Shown one piece after another: positions 23,579 to 31,718 of a stretch of DNA of 64,000 nucleotides. A program made the position numbers and the translations under genes. Origin of the DNA: CAYJAD01 sp964370015 (GTDB lineage Bacteria; Desulfobacterota; Desulfovibrionia; Desulfovibrionales; Desulfovibrionaceae). Location: the NCBI GenBank assembly GCA_964370015.1, contig CAYJHD010000002.1:17865-81864 (forward strand), in the 5' to 3' direction. Position 1 is the stretch's first letter, and each line of letters starts with the position of its first letter. Under the pieces are notes generated by a model. That model saw nothing but the letters and a program-made list of their open reading frames with translations, was not told the DNA's origin and did no database searches.

Positions 23579-26500
23579 ATGGCAGATTTACTTTTGCAAC
23601 AACCGGCTGAAGGACAAAGAGTGGCCATAACTCCAGAGGCCAATAGCCGCTTGATTTTTGGTTATGATCTTAGCGAAGCCACCCTTAGCCGTGAGGGTGA
23701 TGATCTTGTTTTCACTTTTATAAACGGCTCAATTTTAGTGCTGACAGATTTTTATGTGGCGTATACCGCTGAAACCATGCCCATTCTTGTTATTGATAAT
23801 ACAGAAGTGGATGGAGAGCATTTTTTCACCGCCCTTGCTGAAGACCTCATGCCAGCTGCAGGTGCATCGGCTGGGCCTCAAGGCAGTGGATCCAAGGTGG
23901 ATACCATTCACGGAGAGCTCTTAGGCGGCATTAATCGCTTGGGCAGTCTCGATCAAGAATATCCAGATGGCCAAGATGAAGAAGAAATCAAAGAGCCCGT
24001 GCACTATGAAAATAATTTTGAAGATGTGGATGCGATTAGGCAAATGGGTGAACCCACTGAGGCTGCGCCTCTGGAACCTTCCGATGAAGAAAGCACCTCA
24101 CCTGCACCTGAAGAAGGGGTAAGTCCTGAGGGTGGTGATGGTACAGATTCAACGACTCCTCCAGTGTCACCAGAAACGGAACCAGAAGTTCATCCCGAGC
24201 CAGAAAATGAAGCGCCTCAAGCTGAAAACGTAGAAATTGATGCCATGGAAAGCGGCGTGGGGCGACATGAGGACGGCAGTATTGTGGATGCCAGTAATCC
24301 CGGTGATGAAAACGCCGCTTATGAAGATGGCTCAGTCACAGGACAAGTTGTGGCCACCGATAGCAATGGGGATACATTAACTTTTTCTGTGCAAGACAGT
24401 GCCGGTAAGTACGGAAGTCTAAGCATTAATCCCGAAACAGGTGAGTTTGAATATATACTAAATGAAGAAGCCGCCAACGGCTTAAGCGAAGGCGAAAACG
24501 CCACAGAGAGCTTCACGGTCACCGTTACCGACGGTGTTAATAGTACCACCACCACGGTGACGGTCAACGTGCAAGGTACCAACGATGCTCCAAATCTTTC
24601 TTTATCTCCCGATGCCTCCAGTGTGCGCGAAGACAGTACCCAGTCAGGCGTCACAGGTACATGGAATGTGGACGATGCCGATGGCGATGGTCAGTGGCAG
24701 AGCCTCAGTGTAAAAGATGCGAGTACTCAAAATATCATGGCCGGAGAAGATGGCTCCATCACCATGGAAGGCCTTTACGGAAGGCTTACCATTAATGGCG
24801 ATGGCACGTATGAGTATACCTTATATACCGAAGCTGATGGTGAGAAATACAATAGACTTGACGCGCTAGGTGCTGGAGAGACGGCACAGGAAGATTTCAC
24901 CATTGTTGCCACAGATAAGCACGGTGCCACCTCAGAAGTTCCCTTGGAAATCGAAGTACAAGGTTCTGCTGACATCACCTTTGATACCAATGATAGCGTG
25001 CAAGAAGGAGCCGCCAGCACCGGAGAGCAAGCTCTTGATGTGGGCTTAACCGGTGCCATAAGCACTATTGTGGTGGGAGAGGGAGACTTAGCCATCACCA
25101 TCACTGTGGATGGCGCAGGTAATGCAGAGGATACCATCATTGAAGGTGCCCACGGCACTTTGGTTTTAACGGTGAAAGATGGTAATATTTCTTATGAATA
25201 TATCTCTCAGACTGATGGAGTTCAGCATGGCGGTGTGACACCTGAAGATAGCTTTACTCTTACGGTGACAGGTTCTTCGGGCGACAGCTCCACAGGTTCC
25301 ATAGATATTACCATTACTGATACAGGGCCGCAGGCTATGGCAGACGTCACCTCTGTGTCCGAAGGGGCAACCATCACAGGTAATATACTGACCAATGACA
25401 GCGATGGTGCCGATGGTCAAAGTCAAGTCATATCGGTGGTGGGAAATTCCCATTGGACTTCCAGCACAAATACTGAAAATGGTAGCACCACACTCACCTC
25501 TAAGTATGGCACTTTAACGGTGAATCCCGATGGTTCGTATAGTTTTTCCTCTTCGGCCAACAGTGTAGATGACAGCACTGATAACTTTGTCTTCACATAT
25601 ACCATTACTGATGCCGATGGCAGTACATCTGAAGCGACGCTGACCATAAATCCCGACGCTGCTGAAGCACCTTCCGCTGCCCAAACTACCATTGTTGTGG
25701 ATGAAAGCGCATTGGCACAAGGCACAGAAAGCGAAGCCACTTCTGAAACTGTCACATGGTCGCCGGAAGGTTTCACCGTGGTGGGGCATGGTGAGTATGA
25801 TACAACTCTCTATGATGTAAGTATTGTTGAGGGAGAGTTAATAGTTACCCTAAAAGATACTGTGCAACATGGTGATAAGCGTAATCCCGATGACTCTTTC
25901 TCCGGCGGTGCCATTACGGTTACCGTGAAAGATGAGTATGGTAATGAATTTGAAATGAATGTAAATGTTACCATTAAGGATGATGGCCCCGTGCTTGAAA
26001 GTGGTGAACCCACAGAAGTTGCAGGACATACGCACAGTGAGGCCGATGTTGTGGAGAACATGGCCACGGCAGATGTTGTGATTGACTTTGGTGCCGATGG
26101 TCCAGGCACCATCACCATGCCTTCCAGCACTGGCGGCACCATGCCCATGGGTGTTGTATGGAATGGAGAGGATGGCCAATGGGAGTCATTGGATCCTTCC
26201 AATGAAATAGTACATTTTGAATATAAAGATGGACAATATATCATAACCATGGGTGATGTGGTCATGACCAGCACAGATAATACCAACTGGACAGTGAGCT
26301 ATGAGGTCAATGGGCGTGATGAGGCCAAAATAACCTTCTCTGACAGCGATGGAGATTCGGTTACCCATACGGTGACGGCCACTGCCCCCCTTGAATTTTC
26401 TGCCGATAATGGCACTGGCATACTCACCACCTATGATGCAGCTGTAGAGGGTGCACAAAGCAGTGATATGGCACCGGAGGAAGCCACCAGTATGGCTTCA

Positions 26501-28861
26501 GGATCTTTATCTTTCTTCAGTAACTATGGCGTGAATAGCTTTACTCTTGGTAGTGGCGACAATGCCGTAACCTTTACCATCAATGAAGACGGCTCAGTCA
26601 CTGGTCACAATATACACGGAGAAGAAGTTTCCACGGTGGACGGTAGTCATGGGCATTTGCAAAATGTGACATGTACACAAAATTCCGCCGATGGAACATA
26701 TGAAATTACGTACGAATATGTGCAAACGGAAACATCTTCTGAGCATGATAAAAACATTGCCGAGGATAGTTATGCCAGTGATATTGTTGTTGGAGACAGT
26801 TTTGATTTAAATATTACGGATAATTCTGGCAATACCATGTCACAAGAAAATGCCATTACCACACAATATGTGGATGATGTTGTAACCTTAGACTTTGACT
26901 CTGGCATCGATGCAGAGCAAAATATCTATACAGAATATGAAGTAACCTATGCTTTTTTCGATAGAAATGGTAATCCCGTTCTCAAAAATGGTGAAAATAT
27001 TCATGGACCCGATGAATTCCCACCATGGGGTGGCACCATTGAAGTGCTTACCTATAGACCTGTGGAGGATTCACAAGTAACGAGTTCTAAGACCTTTAAC
27101 GCTGAAATTACTGCCGAAGGCGCATCTGTTGTTGGTGGAGATGTGGACGTTAAGGGTGCCGATGGTGTGGCGGCATTTAGTATAGAGTTTTTGTATATGC
27201 CCATCAAGGGGACGTCAAAATTCGTTGAAATTGATGGTAAGCCTGTGGGCATAACGAGTGTGAAGGATAGTTCAGGTAAAGTTACTTATACAGCTGAGAT
27301 GAGTGGCGAAACATACTTTACTTTGATCTATGACCCGAAGAGTGGACAGTGGGATTATGAGCAGCTTAAAAACTTTGAAAGCGATCTTGCCTTAAAGTTT
27401 ACTGCCACTGATGGAGACGGCGATACAACTGTGGAGTATGGTATCATTGAAAACAATCCTAAGTTTGTGGGCTTTGATCTTTCTCAATCTGATATACAGG
27501 TTAATGTGGATGAAGCGTATTTGAGCGCAGGTACAGAGGCTGGTGAAGGAGATGTAACACAGCAAGGGCACATACAGCTCAAAGGTGATGTCGTAAAGTT
27601 CATTGAAATTGGAGAGGAAAAGTTCACTTTACAAGATGGCGAATGGCTTACGGAAAGTGGACAAAGTTCTGTCACTGTGGGGCACGGTAGTGTGAGTATT
27701 ACCGGTGTTGACACTGATCCCAGCACCGGTGAGCAAAAAATTATTTATGAGTACACCTTAGAGAAAGCTGTGGACAGCGGTGATAAGGCAGAAATCACAG
27801 CGCATGACGAAAGCTTTACTGTCACTGTGGGGGCCGCCAATGGCACCGAAGCCAGCACCACGGTCAACGTAGATATCAGAGATGATGCACCAAAGCCGCA
27901 CGAAGATGTGTTGTTATCTGCTTCCGAAGGGGATTCAGCCAGAAATATTTTTGTTCTGGAGTTTGGCGCAGATTACACCGCCGGTGCCAGCATCACAGTG
28001 AACGTGAATGGTGTTGATGTTACAGCCACTTGGAATGGTAGCGCCTGGGAAGGTGCCGATGTCAGAGTAGATGGCGGTACTACGGTGTTAACTTTTGGCA
28101 ATATGACGCTCTTTACCACCGATAATGAAGATTGGATGGTGAATGTGGATCCCAATGGCGATGGCAATTCTCAATCCCACGAGATTATTATACGCGATGC
28201 CGATGGCGATAGCAGTACTGTGAATGTGAACACGCAGTGGACAGCTAGAGACCCGGGCTTCGGTGACCCAGAGCTACTTAGTGAGACGGGCCATATGCCC
28301 ATGCCTGTGGCGGATAGAATGGCAGATATGCCTGTAAGTTCCGATGATTCCAGTGGTTCCGGCTCTCGTGCAGGACATGAAGATGGCGAAAATAGTGCGT
28401 CTAGTGTTGAAAACCTAGCCAATGCCAAGCAAAGCCATATCGATGGATATGATAATCCGTATGGTGATGATGGGGATGATATTTTCAGCGGCCTTGGTGG
28501 CACTAAAGAGAACATCTATGGTGGCAGCGGCGACGATATTATTGCGCTTGAAAGCTTAGATATTGGCGATGTCTTACATGTGGATGGTGGCGAAGGCAAT
28601 GACGTATTGCTCACCAATGCCGAAAGCATCCATGTTGTTAAAGATAAGATTGCCAGTGGGCAGATGGAAAATGTGGAAGTGTTTGTTTTTGGTCAAGCAG
28701 AGGGTGATAATGCTCAGGAAGTGGTGAAAAACTTAAATATACATGACACCAATCGCTGGACCGAAAGCGCTGATTCTGGTGTGGATGGCTTTAAAGAACT
28801 TTCAGACGATAACGGCATAACCATCTTGGTGGCAAAACATCAATTGGAAAGCGGTATTTAG
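23579..28861 (+). CDS. LapA-like giant adhesin, type I-secreted, with retention module and RTX tail
   Basis: The 1760-residue repeat adhesin begins with a retention-type module of about 95 residues ending in MPAAG. PAAG at 92-95 fits the di-alanine site cut by LapG-type periplasmic proteases. An acidic Pro/Glu/Ser linker follows (about 96-240). A long series of VCBS/Ig-like beta domains comes next, with recurrent GTLTVNPDGSY-like and TFTITDADG-like segments and the linker GTNDAP near residue 335. The C-terminal part has calcium-binding RTX-type repeats (about 1626-1680: YGDDGDDIF, GGSGDDIIAL, GGEGNDVLL) and an unprocessed secretion signal. There are no cysteines past the start. I start at ATG 23579 with AAGGAAAA upstream, not at the in-frame 23522. 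No transporter, LapD or LapG gene is in the window; a c-di-GMP phosphodiesterase gene follows. Confidence 0.88.
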   Translation: MADLLLQQPAEGQRVAITPEANSRLIFGYDLSEATLSREGDDLVFTFINGSILVLTDFYVAYTAETMPILVIDNTEVDGEHFFTALAEDLMPAAGASAGPQGSGSKVDTIHGELLGGINRLGSLDQEYPDGQDEEEIKEPVHYENNFEDVDAIRQMGEPTEAAPLEPSDEESTSPAPEEGVSPEGGDGTDSTTPPVSPETEPEVHPEPENEAPQAENVEIDAMESGVGRHEDGSIVDASNPGDENAAYEDGSVTGQVVATDSNGDTLTFSVQDSAGKYGSLSINPETGEFEYILNEEAANGLSEGENATESFTVTVTDGVNSTTTTVTVNVQGTNDAPNLSLSPDASSVREDSTQSGVTGTWNVDDADGDGQWQSLSVKDASTQNIMAGEDGSITMEGLYGRLTINGDGTYEYTLYTEADGEKYNRLDALGAGETAQEDFTIVATDKHGATSEVPLEIEVQGSADITFDTNDSVQEGAASTGEQALDVGLTGAISTIVVGEGDLAITITVDGAGNAEDTIIEGAHGTLVLTVKDGNISYEYISQTDGVQHGGVTPEDSFTLTVTGSSGDSSTGSIDITITDTGPQAMADVTSVSEGATITGNILTNDSDGADGQSQVISVVGNSHWTSSTNTENGSTTLTSKYGTLTVNPDGSYSFSSSANSVDDSTDNFVFTYTITDADGSTSEATLTINPDAAEAPSAAQTTIVVDESALAQGTESEATSETVTWSPEGFTVVGHGEYDTTLYDVSIVEGELIVTLKDTVQHGDKRNPDDSFSGGAITVTVKDEYGNEFEMNVNVTIKDDGPVLESGEPTEVAGHTHSEADVVENMATADVVIDFGADGPGTITMPSSTGGTMPMGVVWNGEDGQWESLDPSNEIVHFEYKDGQYIITMGDVVMTSTDNTNWTVSYEVNGRDEAKITFSDSDGDSVTHTVTATAPLEFSADNGTGILTTYDAAVEGAQSSDMAPEEATSMASGSLSFFSNYGVNSFTLGSGDNAVTFTINEDGSVTGHNIHGEEVSTVDGSHGHLQNVTCTQNSADGTYEITYEYVQTETSSEHDKNIAEDSYASDIVVGDSFDLNITDNSGNTMSQENAITTQYVDDVVTLDFDSGIDAEQNIYTEYEVTYAFFDRNGNPVLKNGENIHGPDEFPPWGGTIEVLTYRPVEDSQVTSSKTFNAEITAEGASVVGGDVDVKGADGVAAFSIEFLYMPIKGTSKFVEIDGKPVGITSVKDSSGKVTYTAEMSGETYFTLIYDPKSGQWDYEQLKNFESDLALKFTATDGDGDTTVEYGIIENNPKFVGFDLSQSDIQVNVDEAYLSAGTEAGEGDVTQQGHIQLKGDVVKFIEIGEEKFTLQDGEWLTESGQSSVTVGHGSVSITGVDTDPSTGEQKIIYEYTLEKAVDSGDKAEITAHDESFTVTVGAANGTEASTTVNVDIRDDAPKPHEDVLLSASEGDSARNIFVLEFGADYTAGASITVNVNGVDVTATWNGSAWEGADVRVDGGTTVLTFGNMTLFTTDNEDWMVNVDPNGDGNSQSHEIIIRDADGDSSTVNVNTQWTARDPGFGDPELLSETGHMPMPVADRMADMPVSSDDSSGSGSRAGHEDGENSASSVENLANAKQSHIDGYDNPYGDDGDDIFSGLGGTKENIYGGSGDDIIALESLDIGDVLHVDGGEGNDVLLTNAESIHVVKDKIASGQMENVEVFVFGQAEGDNAQEVVKNLNIHDTNRWTESADSGVDGFKELSDDNGITILVAKHQLESGI

Positions 28862-28880
28862 AACAAAATACTTTATATAT

Positions 28881-28936
28881 AAAAATCCCCTGTGCTTGTC
28901 TTATTGAATATACGGCAAATACAGGGGATTTTTTAT
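28881..28936. terminator. Strong terminator after the adhesin gene
   Basis: AAAATCCCCTGT pairs with ACAGGGGATTTT (arms near 28882-28893 and 28921-28932) and continues into TTTTTTAT. Both strands have a T-run. The remaining bases to 29146 are AT-rich leader of the next gene; an open frame there (28980-29207) overlaps the next start and lacks support. Confidence 0.88.
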
Positions 28937-29146
28937 TTAGGCAGGAGAACGGGTGTTTTTTTTGACGTAGTGAATTAATATGTTTTGCATTTTGTCTTTT
29001 TTATATCTTGCCAGAGAGTTTTTTTTGATTTATGTGGAAAACAAATTGTACAAGCTTTCTGTGATGCTAGATTTTTGTGTCTTTAACAGGAAAGATGAAC
29101 ATACACATACAGAACGCTTTTTTGATGGATTATATGGAATAAGATT

Positions 29147-30484
29147 ATGTTACAAGTGCAAATTACAGATTTGGTTGAAGGTATTTCTCGAGCATTGGAC
29201 TCCATGACCACAGATTTAGCAAATCATCACAGACGTACAGCCATTATAGCTTTACGACTTGCCGAAACGCAAAACTTCTCTTCTACAACGTGTCGCTATA
29301 TCAGAAATGCAGCATTGCTTCACGATATTGGAGCGTTATTGTTGCGTCGCGATATTACCATTAAAGATATAGAAAAAAATTTATTTCAACATGCGGTGGC
29401 AGGGTGGACATTATTAAGTCACTGTAAAATTTTGGCGCCCATTGCCAATATGGTTTTATATCATCATACCCCGTGGCATCAGCATAGTTCCATGCCACAA
29501 GAAAGGCATGAAGATGCTCGCTATGGCGCCTTGATAAATCTTGCAGATACAGTGGATATTTTATTACGGCGTAATAAAGACTTTACCTCTGTATTGCAGA
29601 TAGTTAAAGGAATGCCTGAAGGTACTTTTGTACGGGAAGATGTGGAATCTTTGGCGCATATTTTTGCTCAAGATGATTTTATGGAATATTTTAGGCGTGG
29701 TTTTCCCAAGCCCCGTGTTCCCTTTGCCCCACGGTTTTTAAACACACAAGAAATCATCGAGTTTTCTTCAATTTTTTCTTATGTCATCGACTCAAGAAGT
29801 CCCAGCACAGCCACGCATACAGTGGGGGTAGCAGAGCAAAGCCGCGCGTTATATGAGCTTACGGGAGCAGATGGAGATGCGGTGAATGACCTGTATGTTG
29901 CCGGTTTGTTACATGATATTGGTAAAATTGGTGTGCCTGTGCAATTCATCGAGAAAAACGGCAAATTAAGCCCCGACGAATACGCCATAGTGCAGCAACA
30001 TGCGCGTATTTCTAAACAAATACTGATGCCCATTCCAGGGCTTGAAAAAGTGGGGTTATGGGCTTCGTCGCACCATGAACGCCTTGATGGCAAAGGCTAT
30101 CCCAGTGGGCTTGAGGCTGCGGACTTGCCTTTAGAAGCGCGTGTCATCGCAGTGGCCGATGTGCTCACAGCCCTTACAGAAGATCGTCCTTACCGTGCAG
30201 GTCTTCCTGTGGAAAAAGCCTTTGAAATACTACATTCCATGGTGCAGAGCGGCGCGCTAGATGGGGAGCTTGTTGCTTTGGCTCACGATCATGTGGATGT
30301 GCTGGATGCACGCCGCCGGCAAGCGCAAAACAGTGCTGCTGAGCGTTTTCAATGTGGTCGAGGGGAAATTAAACAAGACATTTTTGATAGTTTTCATAAA
30401 TATGGTGAAAATCTTTTAGGTGTGGATGTGTACTTTAAAGAAGGTATTCCGGACGAACCCGCATGGAAAGGTATGGCAGATTAA
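29147..30484 (+). CDS. Tandem HD-domain, HD-GYP cyclic-di-GMP phosphodiesterase
   Basis: The 445-residue cytoplasmic protein has two HD domains. The N-terminal copy keeps the LLHDIG pair (H59, D60), histidines at 28-29 and 82, and HH at 106-107, but lacks the GYP motif. The C-terminal copy is a full HD-GYP: H224, LLHDIGKIG (H256, D257), and HHERLDGKGYP at 309-319. HD-GYP enzymes hydrolyse c-di-GMP to pGpG or GMP. No receiver or sensor domain is attached, so the first HD domain may be regulatory. It follows the LapA-like adhesin in the same direction after a terminator, which suggests a functional link to adhesin retention through c-di-GMP (inference). Confidence 0.88.
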   Translation: MLQVQITDLVEGISRALDSMTTDLANHHRRTAIIALRLAETQNFSSTTCRYIRNAALLHDIGALLLRRDITIKDIEKNLFQHAVAGWTLLSHCKILAPIANMVLYHHTPWHQHSSMPQERHEDARYGALINLADTVDILLRRNKDFTSVLQIVKGMPEGTFVREDVESLAHIFAQDDFMEYFRRGFPKPRVPFAPRFLNTQEIIEFSSIFSYVIDSRSPSTATHTVGVAEQSRALYELTGADGDAVNDLYVAGLLHDIGKIGVPVQFIEKNGKLSPDEYAIVQQHARISKQILMPIPGLEKVGLWASSHHERLDGKGYPSGLEAADLPLEARVIAVADVLTALTEDRPYRAGLPVEKAFEILHSMVQSGALDGELVALAHDHVDVLDARRRQAQNSAAERFQCGRGEIKQDIFDSFHKYGENLLGVDVYFKEGIPDEPAWKGMAD

Positions 30485-30560
30485 AGAACTTTCGAACCAT
30501 CTTTTAATTTCGTGTACATACTTATGTAGTAATTGCTTCGCCGTATTGTACTGAAAATTA

Positions 30561-30607
30561 AACCCTCTGCATATGAAGTCCATGAAAAGATCTGTGCAGA
30601 GGGTTTT
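30561..30607. terminator. Bidirectional terminator between convergent genes
   Basis: AACCCTCTGC (30561-30570) pairs with GCAGAGGGTT (30596-30605) and is followed by TTTT. Flanking A/T runs allow use from both the HD-GYP gene and the sugar-binding protein gene. Confidence 0.85.
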
Positions 30608-30677
30608 TTAGAGAAAAGCTCTAATTTATAAGAGAGATACGAGTATGCTTTGCATACTGTTTTTTACGTTTTGTTCT

Positions 30678-31688
30678 TTATGGATAGACTTTATAAGGTA
30701 TGCGAATGGCTAAGCCACTTTCATCCCATGTATATTCGAGATTTTGCAGTAAATTTTTCTTTTGGCTGGCATTCAAGAGCATTGTGGCTACGGCACTACC
30801 CATGGCCTGAGCATCCTGCAAGACTGTGCCATGCATGGATCCCGCAGCAATGGCGATTCTAGCTTTTTCAATGGCATCTACACCCACCACAGGAATATAG
30901 CTACCGCCTTCTTTGTTAAAGCCATATTCATTGAGTGCTAAAATGGCTCCTATGGCCATATCGTCATTGTTGGAAATGATGAAATCTACTTCATCTTTAA
31001 AGCTATCGAAAATAAGCTTGGTGGAACCATAGGCGCATGTGGCATCCCAATCACAAATGAGTGTATCGCCAATTTGCTGCATATTTATGCCCAGTTCACG
31101 AGCTCTTTGTACGCTGGAGCGGGTACGGAAGAGAGCTTCTGGATTATCTAGTCCGCCTTGGTACATGATAAAATGGCAAATTCCATCTTTGTTTCTGTCG
31201 AATTCTGGATGCTCCTTCCAAAGATTTGCAATGAGTTCCCCTTGAATAATTCCGGCTTGTGCGGGCTCTGTGCCCACATAACGTGCATGGGGGTATGCTT
31301 TAAGAATATTTAAATCCGGCTCTTTGTTAAAGAAAATAGCAGGAATATTTTTCTTTTGTATAATATTTAAAATTTTTTGACTTTCCTTTATATCCACAAG
31401 GTTAATGGCTACAGCATCTACATGTTGCGACAGAAAGGTATTAAGCTGTTCTGTTTGGGTGTTTTGTTCGTTTTTAGCGTCAAAAATAGTAAAAATAGCC
31501 TTATTTTCCAGTGCATTTTCCATGGCTTCACTTACAGAATGTATATATACATCATCAAGTTTAAATATGAAAATGCCAATGCGTGGCTTGTCTGTGGAGG
31601 TTTTTTTTTGCGCATGGGAATCGTGTATGGGCATAACGCAAAGAAAAAGGAAAGCAACTAGACTTACTATCTGGTTATTGACAGACAT
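30678..31688 (-). CDS. MglB-like periplasmic galactose/glucose-binding protein, sensor-associated
   Basis: The 336-residue exported protein (signal peptide to about DSHAQ) aligns closely with E. coli MglB. Matches include IGIFIFKLDD, VAINLVD, IFFNKEP, YVGT, GIIQG, the calcium loop DRNKDG (about 164-169), SNNDDMAIGA, VVGVDA and GTVLQDA. Trp of the sugar-stacking WDT segment is kept (W214). The sugar-contact loop GHPDAEAR of MglB reads DNPEALFR here, so the key His and Asp are Asn and Glu, and LNDA is LQDA. The ligand may therefore differ from galactose. No mglA/mglC-type ABC genes are present. It is 30 bases downstream of a hybrid histidine kinase gene, so it probably presents a sugar-like ligand to that kinase rather than feeding a transporter. 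Confidence 0.85.
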   Translation of the reverse strand: MSVNNQIVSLVAFLFLCVMPIHDSHAQKKTSTDKPRIGIFIFKLDDVYIHSVSEAMENALENKAIFTIFDAKNEQNTQTEQLNTFLSQHVDAVAINLVDIKESQKILNIIQKKNIPAIFFNKEPDLNILKAYPHARYVGTEPAQAGIIQGELIANLWKEHPEFDRNKDGICHFIMYQGGLDNPEALFRTRSSVQRARELGINMQQIGDTLICDWDATCAYGSTKLIFDSFKDEVDFIISNNDDMAIGAILALNEYGFNKEGGSYIPVVGVDAIEKARIAIAAGSMHGTVLQDAQAMGSAVATMLLNASQKKNLLQNLEYTWDESGLAIRIPYKVYP

Positions 31689-31718
31689 GGTTTCTCCTCA
31701 AGTGATGTATATAGGTAC

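Noticed and set aside
28980..29207. 75-residue frame before the HD-GYP gene
   Set aside because: It overlaps the HD-GYP start, has no ribosome-binding site and reads as AT-rich leader.
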